Of a stretch of DNA of 9,791 nt, positions 1 to 7,394 are shown in pieces; positions within the stretch are counted from its first letter, which is position 1, and the number at the start of each line of letters is the position of its first letter. Below the pieces are notes generated by a model, which searched no databases, was not told the DNA's origin, and worked only from the letters and a program-made list of their open reading frames with translations. A program made the position numbers and the translations under genes. Origin of the DNA: Pseudomonadota bacterium (GTDB lineage: Bacteria > Chloroflexota > UBA6077 > JAJPHF01); the NCBI GenBank assembly GCA_021325365.1, contig JAJPHF010000201.1, positions 1 through 9,791 on the forward strand, in the 5' to 3' direction.

Positions 1-146
1 CGCTAACACACTCTGCGGATGGACCGGCTCGCCCCACTCCATCGCGCGCCACCTCCCTTCGGTGACGCTTGTTCTACCATCTCACTAGAGCAGTGAAAAG
101 CCCTACCCCTGCGTCGGCCTGATTCAGCGCGTTGCCCCCGCGAGGA

Positions 147-162
147 TGTAAACTCTTTTACA
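147..162. promoter_or_regulatory. Perfect inverted repeat upstream of pckG, possible operator
   Basis: TGTAAA (147-152), spacer CTCT, TTTACA (157-162): perfect 6-bp half-sites about 146 bp before the pckG start, in an AT-rich patch inside very GC-rich DNA. The half-sites resemble those of LacI/GalR-family and catabolite-control operators (TGTAA...TTACA), but the centre is CTCT rather than the usual CG and the spacing is 2 bp longer than a classical cre. A role in carbon-source control of gluconeogenesis is an inference. Confidence 0.35.
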
Positions 163-295
163 GTGGCAGTTATGGCGCCGGGCCCTCCCGCCCGCTCCGC
201 CGCCCCCGGCGCGGCGCGAGCGCCAGGGCCGCCGCTAGCCCAACGGATTGACAGCAGGGCTTTGCAAAGGGGGCGAGGCCACGAACGCGGTCGCG

Positions 296-303
296 AAAGG
301 AGG
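296..303 (+). promoter_or_regulatory. Strong ribosome binding site of pckG
   Basis: AAAGGAGG at 296-303 sits 5 nt before the ATG at 309. It is close to the full anti-Shine-Dalgarno complement and fixes the start of the PEP carboxykinase gene. Confidence 0.85.
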
Positions 304-308
304 CGGGT

Positions 309-2168
309 ATGGTTAAGGAAGCCTCGGTCGAGTGCCCAGCGTACGTCGCGCATCCCGGCCTGCGCAAGTGGGTTCAGGAGATGGTGGACCTGTGCCAGCC
401 AGACGCCATCCACTGGTGCGACGGCTCGCAGGCCGAGTACGATGCGCTCTGCAACCAGATGGTGGACAGCGGCATGCTCATCCGCCTCAACGAGGAGAAG
501 CGCCCGGGTAGCTTCCTCGCCCGCTCGGACCCGAGCGACGTCGCCCGCATGGAAGACCGCACGTTCGTCTGCCCGCGCAATCAGGACGACGCTGGCCCGA
601 ACAACAACTGGGTCGATCCCAAGGAGATGCGCGCCACCCTCGTCGGCTTGTTCGAGGGCTGCATGCGCGGCCGCACGATGTACGTCGTGCCCTTCAGCAT
701 GGGCCCGCTCGGCTCCCGCATCTCGGCCATCGGCATCGAGCTGACCGACTCGCCCTACGTCGTCGTCAACATGCGCATCATGACCCGCATGGGCCGCGCC
801 GTCTACGACGTGCTCGGCTCCGACGGCGAGTACGTGCCCTGCCTGCACTCCGTCGGCATGCCGCTCGCGCCCGGGCAGAAGGACGTCGTCTGGCCCTGCA
901 ACAGCGAGCACAAGTATATCGTCCACTTCCCCGAGGACCGCTCCATCTGGTCCTACGGCAGCGGCTACGGCGGCAACGCGCTGCTGGGCAAGAAGTGCTT
1001 CTCGCTCCGCATCGCCTCGATCATGGCGCGCGACGAGGGCTGGCTGGCCGAGCACATGCTGGTGGCGGGGGTGCAGGCCCCCGACGGCGAGACGACTTAC
1101 ATCGGCGCGGCCTTCCCCAGCGCCTGCGGCAAGACCAACCTCGCCATGCTGATCCCGCCGAAGGCGATGGAAGGCTGGAAGGTCACCACCGTCGGCGAGG
1201 ACATCGCCTGGGTCAAGCCCGGCCCCGACGGCCGGCTCTACGCCATCAACCCGGAGGCTGGCTTCTTCGGCGTCGCCCCCGGCACGTCCTGGGACTCCAA
1301 CCCCAACGCGATGGCGACGATGCGCGCCAACACGATCTTCACCAACGTGGCGCTCACTCCCGATGGCGACGTGTGGTGGGAGGGCATGACCAAGGAGCCG
1401 CCGCCGGAGCTGATCGACTGGCGCGGCGAGCCCTGGACGCCTGACTGCGGTCGCCTGGCCGCGCACCCCAACGCCCGCTTCACCGTGCCAGCCAGCCAGT
1501 GCCCGTCGATGGACCCCCGCTGGGAAGACCCGGAGGGCGTGCCGATCGGCGCCTTCATCTTCGGCGGGCGGCGCAGCAACACCATCCCGCTGGTCGCCGA
1601 GGCCTTCAACTGGACCTACGGCGTCTACAAAGCCGCGACGATGGGCTCGGAGACCACCGCGGCCGCGACCGGCGCCGTCGGCGTCGTCCGCCGCGATCCG
1701 ATGGCCATGCTCCCGTTCTGCGGCTACCACATGGGCGACTACTTCCGGCACTGGCTCCAGGTCGGCGGCGAGCTTCCCGACCCGCCGCGCGTCTACGCGG
1801 TGAACTGGTTCCGCAAGGACGAGAACGGTCGCTTCATCTGGCCCGGCTTTGGCGAGAACATGCGGGTTCTCAAGTGGATCGTCGAGCGCGTCCACGGACG
1901 GGCCGGCGCGGTGGAGAGCCCGATCGGCTGGATGCCGCGCTACCAGGACATCGACTGGCGGGGCCTCGAGAGCTTCACGCCGGAGCAGTGGAAGGCAGTC
2001 ACCTCCTTCAACCGCGCCGACTGGAAGAAGGAGATCCTCCAGCACGACGAGCTGTTCATCGCCCTCTGGAACCGCCTCCCCAAAGAGCTGCCCCAGGTCC
2101 GCGACCTGACGATCTCCGCCATCTGGCGCGCGCCCGAGCACTGGGGCCTGGCGCCCGAGCGCGTCTGA
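309..2168 (+). CDS. pckG: Phosphoenolpyruvate carboxykinase (GTP)
   Basis: A 619-residue cytosolic enzyme that converts oxaloacetate and GTP to PEP, CO2 and GDP, the entry step of gluconeogenesis from C4 acids. Full length for the GTP family. Visible motifs: [10 protein letters not shown] (71-80; R72 matches rat R87), the substrate/metal region [10 protein letters not shown] (221-230, metal-binding Lys at 228/229), metal-binding H249, the P-loop PSACGKTN (270-277) with the hyper-reactive Cys273, D298 in [14 protein letters not shown] (320-327), and N388/R390. The lid region [10 protein letters not shown] is at 446-455. Guanine-stacking phenylalanines F501, F509 and F514 sit in the [11 protein letters not shown]...WPGFGEN signature and argue for GTP rather than ATP. 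Rat equivalences were assigned by eye. The start is fixed by a strong Shine-Dalgarno. The gene converges on mdh, whose product supplies its substrate. Confidence 0.97.
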   Translation: MVKEASVECPAYVAHPGLRKWVQEMVDLCQPDAIHWCDGSQAEYDALCNQMVDSGMLIRLNEEKRPGSFLARSDPSDVARMEDRTFVCPRNQDDAGPNNNWVDPKEMRATLVGLFEGCMRGRTMYVVPFSMGPLGSRISAIGIELTDSPYVVVNMRIMTRMGRAVYDVLGSDGEYVPCLHSVGMPLAPGQKDVVWPCNSEHKYIVHFPEDRSIWSYGSGYGGNALLGKKCFSLRIASIMARDEGWLAEHMLVAGVQAPDGETTYIGAAFPSACGKTNLAMLIPPKAMEGWKVTTVGEDIAWVKPGPDGRLYAINPEAGFFGVAPGTSWDSNPNAMATMRANTIFTNVALTPDGDVWWEGMTKEPPPELIDWRGEPWTPDCGRLAAHPNARFTVPASQCPSMDPRWEDPEGVPIGAFIFGGRRSNTIPLVAEAFNWTYGVYKAATMGSETTAAATGAVGVVRRDPMAMLPFCGYHMGDYFRHWLQVGGELPDPPRVYAVNWFRKDENGRFIWPGFGENMRVLKWIVERVHGRAGAVESPIGWMPRYQDIDWRGLESFTPEQWKAVTSFNRADWKKEILQHDELFIALWNRLPKELPQVRDLTISAIWRAPEHWGLAPERV

Positions 2169-2186
2169 CAATTCGTTCGGCGGGTA

Positions 2187-2228
2187 GCAAAGCAGGAGCG
2201 GGGGCCGCGGCCCCCGCTCCTGCCTTGC
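2187..2228. terminator. Probable bidirectional terminator between pckG and mdh
   Basis: Positions 2192-2223 form a perfect 32-bp palindrome (16-bp arms, GCAGGAGCGGGGGCCG and its complement, no spacer). After one mismatch the pairing continues for 4 bp out to 2187 and 2228. It lies 23 bp after the pckG stop and 26 bp after the mdh stop. T-tracts are poor: TTTGCT on the mdh side and CTTGCCT on the pckG side. It may therefore act as a strong hairpin block or RNA 3'-end protector rather than a classical intrinsic terminator. Confidence 0.7.
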
Positions 2229-2249
2229 CTCTGCCCCGTGCGCCACGGC

Positions 2250-3179
2250 CTACTGGTGGCGGTTCAGCACCGCCACGACCTCGCGCACCGCGTCGGCCGA
2301 CTTCTTCAGCTCGGCCTGCTCCGCCTCGGTCAGCTGCAACTCGACGATCCCCTCGACGCCGCCCGCGCCCAGCTTCACCGGCACGCCCATGTACAGCCCG
2401 CTGATGCCGAACTCGCCCTCCAGGTACGTCGTGCAGGGCAGCACCCGCTTCTGATCGAGCACGATCGCGTCCACCATCTGCGCGATCGCGGCCCCCGGCG
2501 CGTACCAGCCCGACATCTTCAGCAGGTTCACCAGCTCGCCGCCACCATCCCGCGTGCGCTGGACGAGCTGCGCGATCCGGTCCTCCGCGACGAGCTGCCG
2601 CAGGGGGATCCCGCCCACGGTGGTCGCCGACACGATCGGCACCATCTGGTCGCCGTGGCCGCCCAGCACCATCGCCGAGATGTCCCGGGGCGAGGCGCCC
2701 GTCTCCCAGGCGATGAACGTGCGGAAGCGCGCCGTGTCCAGGATGCCGGCCATCCCAACCACCCGCTGCTTCGGGAAGCCCGACGTATCCTTGGCGACGT
2801 GACACATCGCGTCCAGCGGGTTCGTCACACAGACGATGATCGCGTTCGGCGACGCCGCCACGGCCTGCTTGGTCACCGAAGCGACGATGCCCTGGTTCGT
2901 CGTCACCAGGTCGTCGCGGCTCATCCCCGGCTTGCGGGCAACGCCCGACGTGATGACGATCACGTCCGAGCCGGCCGTCTCGTCGTAGCTGTTGGTGCCA
3001 GTGATGCGCGGCTCGTAGCCGAGCACCGGCCCCGCCTCGTTCATGTCCAGCGCTTTGCCCTGGGGCAGCCCCTCGATGATGTCCACCAGCACCACGTCGG
3101 CGTAGTCCCGCCGCGCGATCTCCTGCGCCGCCGTCGCCCCCACGTTGCCGGCGCCCACAACCGTAATCTTGCTTCGCAC
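2250..3179 (-). CDS. mdh: Malate dehydrogenase (NAD-dependent, LDH-like)
   Basis: A 309-residue cytosolic enzyme interconverting malate and oxaloacetate in the TCA cycle. It belongs to the lactate/malate dehydrogenase superfamily, in the short LDH-like tetrameric MDH type known from Chloroflexus and Bacillus. Visible: Rossmann GAGNVG (9-14), Asp33 at the end of strand 2 (favours NAD over NADP), and the substrate loop ARKPGMSRDD with R82, where MDH has Arg and LDH has Gln, plus R88. NPLDAM (120-125) is followed by D148, R151 and catalytic H175 in GGHGD. The start is a GTG (3177-3179) with GGAGG at 3186-3190, 6 nt away; the next residues (MRSKITVVG) fit the family N-terminus, so this start is well supported. 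It lies 165 bp downstream of the same-strand amidase gene but has its own candidate promoter. Confidence 0.97.
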   Translation of the reverse strand: MRSKITVVGAGNVGATAAQEIARRDYADVVLVDIIEGLPQGKALDMNEAGPVLGYEPRITGTNSYDETAGSDVIVITSGVARKPGMSRDDLVTTNQGIVASVTKQAVAASPNAIIVCVTNPLDAMCHVAKDTSGFPKQRVVGMAGILDTARFRTFIAWETGASPRDISAMVLGGHGDQMVPIVSATTVGGIPLRQLVAEDRIAQLVQRTRDGGGELVNLLKMSGWYAPGAAIAQMVDAIVLDQKRVLPCTTYLEGEFGISGLYMGVPVKLGAGGVEGIVELQLTEAEQAELKKSADAVREVVAVLNRHQ

Positions 3180-3212
3180 CCCGTACCTCCCGCCACGTTC
3201 ACGTCTCGTGCT

Positions 3213-3241
3213 AGTATCGCGCGCCCCCGCCGGAGCGGCAA
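3213..3241 (-). promoter_or_regulatory. Candidate sigma-70-type promoter of mdh
   Basis: Read on the minus strand: TTGCCG (3241-3236), a 17-nt spacer, then GATACT (3218-3213). Each hexamer matches 4 of 6 consensus bases and the spacing is ideal. The predicted transcription start, near 3206, gives a leader of about 27 nt holding the mdh Shine-Dalgarno. No experiment supports it, and weak hexamers occur by chance. Confidence 0.45.
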
Positions 3242-3257
3242 GCGCCGCCCGCTTGCC
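3237..3257. promoter_or_regulatory. Palindrome overlapping the mdh -35, possible operator
   Basis: GGCAAGCG (3237-3244), 5-nt centre CCGCC, CGCTTGCC (3250-3257): perfect 8-bp arms. The left arm covers most of the candidate -35 hexamer of mdh, a typical place for a repressor site. It also lies about 88 bp after the amidase stop, so a hairpin terminator of that gene is an alternative, but no T-run follows it on the minus strand. Confidence 0.4.
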
Positions 3258-3344
3258 ACCTCGACTCCCCCGCCACGGCCACAGCGCCGGACCGGGCCTG
3301 GCAGGTGCCGGTAGCGAGCGGCGCCGGCCCGCTGCGCTCTATCC

Positions 3345-4607
3345 TCACCGCAGCGGGTTGATCTCCGCCTGCGCCTCCGCCGCGAACAAGTCCTTCGGGA
3401 TCATCGCGTGGACCCCTTGGTTCGCGTCCACGACCTGCGTGATGCGGAAGCTCACCGCCACACTCGCGAGCCCGTAGGCGTCGAGCGGCGTCAGCCCCGC
3501 GCCGCGGGTCAGGAAATCGGTCGTGTTCCGCAAACAGGTCTTGAACGCCTCGTTCAGGTCCGCGTGAGTCGCCAGCGGGATCCAGTGCGTGGGCGTCTCG
3601 GCGAACGGCCAGCGCAGCGGCGTGTTCTTGTGTAGGATCACCTGGATGCGCGCCTCCCGCATCGCCGACTCAATAGCCGTCAGGTTCACCTCGCCGTCGC
3701 CCTGCGCCACGTGTGAGTCGCCCGTGAAGATCAGCGCGCCAGGTTTCCAGACTGGCACGAATAGCCGCGTGCCCTCGACTTGCTCGCGTAGGTCGACGTT
3801 GCCCGCATACGGCCCCGGGGGCACGGAGCTGACGGGCTCGTCGACCGGCGGTGAGACGCCGAGCGTGCCCTGGAACGGCCCCAGCGGGATGCGAATGTTC
3901 GGCCCCCACTGGGTCGTCATCGTGTCCCTATCCACCTCGAAGTAGCGCACCTGCCCATCCGGAAAGTCCTCGGGCAGCGCGCCCGTGTTCAGGTCGGCGG
4001 GGTTGTTGAAGTTGAACGCGAAGTCGATGGGGTCGAGCCGCAGGATACGCAGTTCCAGCGCGTCGCCCGGCTCGGCCCCGCGCACTGCCACCGGGCCGAT
4101 GATCGAGTGCGGGCCGCGCCCGGGATTGTCGCGCCGCAGCTGCGCGATCTCCGCAATCGGCACGCCGGGGCGGACGCGCCCCAGGAAGTGTGTCAGCGTG
4201 TTCGGGTAGTGCAGGATGTCGCCCGAGTCGATCGTGACGATGGGCGAGCGCGTGGGATCGAAGCGGCCCAGTTCCACCGTCTCGCCCGGAATCGACTCGA
4301 TCGTATGGGAACGGCTTTGCGGATCAGGATCGAAGAGCTGCGGCAGCGCGCCACCCGCGACGTACAGCGGCCACGCCCGATGCGCATCGGCGCCGCCCAG
4401 CAGCGGCGATGCGACCGTGGTAAACCCGAGGGCACCGCCAAGCTTCAGCACGTCGCGTCGCGTGGCCTTCCGCGCGCTGATGAACCCGTCCAGCCGCTCG
4501 CGGTCAAGCGTATCGTCGTGCGTGAGCCGGTCGAGGTCCGCCGCAGCCTCAACCAGGTCGTCGTGTAGGCGCTCCCAGCGCCGCCCTCCGCGCGAACACC
4601 CATCCAT
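3345..4607 (-). CDS. Tat-exported acetamidase/formamidase family protein
   Basis: A 420-residue member of the FmdA/AmdA family, whose known members hydrolyse formamide, acetamide or related short amides to ammonia and the acid. Family motifs: GPVAVRGAEPGD (171-182), FQGTLGVSP (245-253), GNVDLRE (269-275), and the signature GDSHVAQGDGE (296-306). The N-terminus carries a twin-arginine signal: TRRDVLKLGG at 49-58 (R50, R51), a hydrophobic stretch to about 70, and an ADA cleavage-like site at 73-75. This implies folded export. The n-region of 49 residues is unusually long. I chose the ATG at 4605-4607 because AAAGGGGG lies 5 nt upstream; the frame stays open to 4799, but that part is low-complexity Arg/Ala/Pro and spans a hairpin. 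The true substrate is unknown. The nearby envelope genes fit an extracytoplasmic role, but no operon link is visible. Confidence 0.85.
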   Translation of the reverse strand: MDGCSRGGRRWERLHDDLVEAAADLDRLTHDDTLDRERLDGFISARKATRRDVLKLGGALGFTTVASPLLGGADAHRAWPLYVAGGALPQLFDPDPQSRSHTIESIPGETVELGRFDPTRSPIVTIDSGDILHYPNTLTHFLGRVRPGVPIAEIAQLRRDNPGRGPHSIIGPVAVRGAEPGDALELRILRLDPIDFAFNFNNPADLNTGALPEDFPDGQVRYFEVDRDTMTTQWGPNIRIPLGPFQGTLGVSPPVDEPVSSVPPGPYAGNVDLREQVEGTRLFVPVWKPGALIFTGDSHVAQGDGEVNLTAIESAMREARIQVILHKNTPLRWPFAETPTHWIPLATHADLNEAFKTCLRNTTDFLTRGAGLTPLDAYGLASVAVSFRITQVVDANQGVHAMIPKDLFAAEAQAEINPLR

Positions 4608-4818
4608 CGCTGCCCCCTTTCTGCTCCCCGGGCCCCGCACGGCCCGAAACGCCCGTTTGCCCCGGCTTGCTGCACAGCGTACCACGGCGCGCGCCGGACG
4701 TGGGCGCGCGCCGTACGCAATCCGCGCCAGCCGATGTTGCGCCGGACTATACTCCTGCGGCTGCTGGGACGGCGCCGCTGGCCCCTTCGCCTGAGCCATC
4801 TGGCCCGCAGGAGGTCAC
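4608..4818. other. Divergent intergenic region, amidase / propeller gene
   Basis: This 211-bp region between two divergent genes holds a strong hairpin (listed separately) and the symmetrical AGTATAGT-type box at 4746-4753, which gives TATACT on + and TATAGT on -. Neither orientation has a matching -35, so promoter use is uncertain. Smaller inverted repeats are AAACG-CC-CGTTT at 4647-4658 and CGGGCC-N6-GGCCCG at 4629-4646, the latter close to the amidase ribosome binding site. The amidase-frame reading of this region to 4799 is probably not translated. Confidence 0.5.
4684..4714. repeat. Perfect 12-bp inverted repeat, GC-rich hairpin
   Basis: Arms ACGGCGCGCGCC (4684-4695) and GGCGCGCGCCGT (4703-4714) are perfectly complementary around a 7-nt loop, GGACGTG. 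It sits mid-way between divergent genes, where a terminator would have no obvious client, and no T-run follows on either strand. It could be a regulator-binding site or an RNA structure in one of the two leaders. Some self-complementarity of CG-rich DNA is expected by chance. Confidence 0.55.
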
Positions 4819-6048
4819 GTGACCGCGCTCCCTGGCCCGGGGGGCCCCGCAACACCGCACTCCACGGACGAGCTTGGGCGTGGGCAGAGCGCAGCCGCCC
4901 GTCCCCGGGGGCGCCTCCTCGCCCTAGCCTTGGCCCTCCTGGTAATCTACGTGAGCGGCGGCATCTTCGTCGGGCTGCTCGGCCTGACCCGACTGCTGCA
5001 CGTTGTTGCCGCGACAGTCGCGACCACCGCGCCAGACCCGAGCGCGGAGCGCCCAGCGTCCTTGGGGACGGACCTTCACACCGTCGTCGATAGCTTCCGT
5101 CCGCGACCGGCGCCGCCCCGCGCGGCCCCCGCCGCCTGGTTTCTCTACGCGGCGGGCGGCGACCTCTGGGAGACCAACGGCGTCGAGACGTATCAGTTGA
5201 CCGACGACGGCCAGCTCACCCAACCCGCGCTGGCCGACGACCTGCTCGTCTGGGTAAAGCGCGCCAGGAACGCCTCGGACCTCTGGGCCGCCGGTCCCGC
5301 GATGCTGCCCCACCCCCTCACGCACAACGCCGCGGCGATCGTCGCCGCCAACCATTGGGTGGCGCAGCCTACCCTGCTGCCCGATGGGAGCGGGCTCTAC
5401 ATGCTCGCCGACCTGAACAAGGAGGCCGCCGGGGTCGGCGATCTGGCGATCTGGCAGCTCGACCTCCCGGACGGGCACGTCCGCCAGATCACGCATCCCC
5501 AGCCGTACACGGGGGGCGATCAGGATATCGCGGTCGATCCCCAGGAGCCAAATACGCTCGTTTTCACCCGCTATCGATACACCGACAGCGGCGATCTCGT
5601 CGAGGGCCTGGCCCGGCTCCGCGTCGACGCCCAGCAAGCGGTCCCGCTCACGGCCGCCGAGCATCCCGCCCGCCAGGCGAGCGTCGCCCCAGACGGTGTC
5701 ACCCTGGCGTTCGTGCAGACCGACGGGCGGGAGGAGAATCTCTACGTCGGCCGAATCGCGACGACGGACGCGCCGCGGCTCACGGACCTGCAGCAGGTGG
5801 CCACGGGCACGATCGCGCAGCCGGCCTGGAGCCCGGATGGCACGCAGCTCGCGTACCTCGCGCTGACCGACCGGCGCTTTCAGCTCTGGGTCCGGTCCTT
5901 GACGGAGGGCGATGACGGCGCCTTCGTGCTGGGCCCCCCTCGCCAGATCACCCGGGGCGACGGCCTCGATGCGACCGCGCGCCCTGTTTGGATCACCAAT
6001 AGTGCGGCGGCCGAGGTGCGGCAGTGGTTGCAAGCGGTCCGCTCGTGA
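4819..6048 (+). CDS. Membrane-anchored TolB-like (PD40) beta-propeller protein
   Basis: 409 residues, start GTG with AGGAGG at 4809-4814 (4-nt spacing). The N-terminus is short, polar and basic (RPRGR, about 28-32). One hydrophobic segment (about 33-60) follows, and the rest is hydrophilic, so the likely topology is N-in/C-out with a signal anchor. The outer part starts with a Pro/Ala-rich stretch (about 72-106), then propeller-type repeats of the PD40 kind: QPALADDLLVWV (135-146), QPTLLPDGSGLYMLA (183-197), QASVAPDGVTLAFVQ (286-300) and the best match, QPAWSPDGTQLAYLA (334-348). Such propellers bind proteins or glycans; no catalytic site is visible. It converges on the LCP gene with only 9 bp between stops. 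Function unknown; an envelope-associated binding role is an inference. Confidence 0.75.
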   Translation: MTALPGPGGPATPHSTDELGRGQSAAARPRGRLLALALALLVIYVSGGIFVGLLGLTRLLHVVAATVATTAPDPSAERPASLGTDLHTVVDSFRPRPAPPRAAPAAWFLYAAGGDLWETNGVETYQLTDDGQLTQPALADDLLVWVKRARNASDLWAAGPAMLPHPLTHNAAAIVAANHWVAQPTLLPDGSGLYMLADLNKEAAGVGDLAIWQLDLPDGHVRQITHPQPYTGGDQDIAVDPQEPNTLVFTRYRYTDSGDLVEGLARLRVDAQQAVPLTAAEHPARQASVAPDGVTLAFVQTDGREENLYVGRIATTDAPRLTDLQQVATGTIAQPAWSPDGTQLAYLALTDRRFQLWVRSLTEGDDGAFVLGPPRQITRGDGLDATARPVWITNSAAAEVRQWLQAVRS

Positions 6049-6057
6049 CCACCCGGA

Positions 6058-7338
6058 CTAGCGGCCGAGACCAGAGGCCTCGCCGGGGCGCAGAAGGCGC
6101 GCGATCTCCGGCCGGATCCGGTCCCAGTTGGGGTAGACGACCTGCTGCTGGTGATCCGGCGACCAGCCGAGCGTGGCGTACTGCGGCGCCGCCAGCACCC
6201 GCTGCTGGATGTGATCGGGGCCAATCGTCCGTGCCAGGGCGACGAGCTGGGCGATGGCCGGCAGCGAGAGGTCGGTCTTCACCGCGTCGTGCAGCGCCTC
6301 GACCAGGGCCGGCAGGCGCGTGGTGACCGCCGGGTCGCGGGCTAGGTCCTTGAGCGCCAGGAGCACCTGCTGCTGGCGGGCCGAGCGCCCGAAGTCCGAC
6401 TGCAGGTCCCCGTGGCGCGAGCGAACGTATTGGAGCGCCGTCCGACCGTCGAGGTGTTGCGGGCCCGCGGGGATGTACAGACGATGGTAAGCGTAAGGGT
6501 CCGGCCCCTCCAGATCGTCGGGATAGGCTTCGTCCAGTACCGGGTGTAGGACCGTCACGTCGACCCCGCCCAGACTGTCGATTACCTGGACCAGGCCGTT
6601 GAGCCCCACCCACCCGTAGTAGTCCACGCTGATCCCGAAGAGCTGCTCGACCGTCGCGCGCGCGAGCGCGATCCCCCCAACCTCGTAGGCCACGTCGATT
6701 TTCGCGTAGCCGTAACCCCGGATCGGGACCCAGAAGTCCCGCGGGATGGAGACCAGCGCCACGTCGGCAGTCTGCGGGTCCACGCTCACCAGGATCATCG
6801 ACTGCGTAAGCACCGCGTTCGGCGTGAATTTCAGATCGTCGTCGCTGCCCAGGAGCAGGATGGTGAATCGATGCTGGGGAAGCAGTGGGCCGCTCGCGCT
6901 GGGTGGAGGCGGCGGCGTAGGCCAGTTGGTCGCGCCACCGGCCTCGCCGACGTCGCCCGTCGGCGCTTTCGCCCCGTCCTCGGCCACGTCAACGCCCGAG
7001 GTGTCGAGCCGCGGTACTTGCTGGCCCGTCATGTGCGTCAGCGCCCCCGGGATGGACAACCACTCCCCAAGCGGGGTGGAGTCGCCTACCGCATGCGCCG
7101 CCGGTGCGTGCCCGCGAGCGAACGACGTCAGAGCGCCGGGCGGGCCGTTGGCCGGACGGGCGACCGCCGCGAGTCCCAGCGCGCCGCACATGAAGCCGCC
7201 CAGCACGAAGAGCGTGTACAGCAGCGTCACGGTCGGCAGCAGCGCGAGGCGCACCACGCGGCGCGCTGCCCAGGCGGGACTCAAGTGAGACAAAGGGAAC
7301 TGGTGTACAGAGGACGCGTAATGAGCGGCCTCGTCCAC
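6058..7338 (-). CDS. LytR-CpsA-Psr (LCP) family protein with atypical active-site motif
   Basis: 426 residues from the preferred GTG at 7336-7338 (GGGGAGG at 7343-7349, 4-nt spacing). The frame is open further; an ATG at 7354-7356 and a GTG at 7375-7377 are weaker alternatives. LCP enzymes transfer lipid-linked glycopolymers to the cell wall outside the membrane. Layout: basic cytoplasmic N-terminus, one membrane segment (about 31-60), a long linker rich in Ala, Gly and Pro (about 61-150, PTPPPPP at 140-146), then the LCP domain from FTILLLGSDDD (158-168). Conserved: SIPRD (197-201), KIDVAYEVGG, the GLVQVIDSLGGVDV block, YVRSRHGD (304-311) and the RQQQ cluster (321-324). Unusual: where the family normally has Arg-x-Asp-Thr, this protein has LTQS (177-180). 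A perfect TATAAT lies upstream, so it is probably a separate unit. Confidence 0.9.
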   Translation of the reverse strand: MDEAAHYASSVHQFPLSHLSPAWAARRVVRLALLPTVTLLYTLFVLGGFMCGALGLAAVARPANGPPGALTSFARGHAPAAHAVGDSTPLGEWLSIPGALTHMTGQQVPRLDTSGVDVAEDGAKAPTGDVGEAGGATNWPTPPPPPSASGPLLPQHRFTILLLGSDDDLKFTPNAVLTQSMILVSVDPQTADVALVSIPRDFWVPIRGYGYAKIDVAYEVGGIALARATVEQLFGISVDYYGWVGLNGLVQVIDSLGGVDVTVLHPVLDEAYPDDLEGPDPYAYHRLYIPAGPQHLDGRTALQYVRSRHGDLQSDFGRSARQQQVLLALKDLARDPAVTTRLPALVEALHDAVKTDLSLPAIAQLVALARTIGPDHIQQRVLAAPQYATLGWSPDHQQQVVYPNWDRIRPEIARLLRPGEASGLGR

Positions 7339-7394
7339 GCCGCCTCCCCAACCCATCCGCCCGGACCCATGTCCCACGGACCGCGCGGCTAAAG

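Larger units (their letters stand above)
1..308. other. Non-coding region upstream of pckG
   Basis: No convincing protein gene is visible here on either strand; open frames are antisense or GC-driven shadows. The stretch contains a relatively AT-rich island around 146-173 with a perfect inverted repeat (listed separately), a TTGACA hexamer at 248-253 and a self-complementary CTTTGCAAAG at 260-269. No good -10 hexamer lies at the right distance from that TTGACA, so I cannot place the pckG promoter. A strong Shine-Dalgarno ends the region. Confidence 0.6.

Noticed and set aside
248..253. Perfect TTGACA hexamer upstream of pckG as a -35 box
   Set aside because: Positions 16-18 nt downstream are G-rich with nothing like a -10, so it is not a supported sigma-70 promoter.
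3..2246. A 747-codon open frame on the minus strand opposite pckG
   Set aside because: It runs antisense to a clearly homologous, full-length PEP carboxykinase. Its product is low-complexity Arg/Ala/Val/Gly with no domain, typical of stop-poor antisense frames in GC-rich genes.
2238..3314. A 358-codon plus-strand frame opposite mdh
   Set aside because: Shadow of the malate dehydrogenase gene; His/Arg-rich, no recognisable domain, no ribosome binding site.
4608..4799. N-terminal extension of the amidase frame by 64 codons
   Set aside because: The extension is low-complexity, crosses a 12-bp hairpin and would place the Tat motif more than 110 residues in. The ATG at 4605-4607 has a better ribosome binding site.
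7339..7377. Upstream starts for the LCP gene (GTG at 7375-7377, ATG at 7354-7356)
   Set aside because: Both have weaker Shine-Dalgarno matches than the GTG at 7336-7338, which has GGGGAGG 4 nt upstream. The ATG is not excluded.
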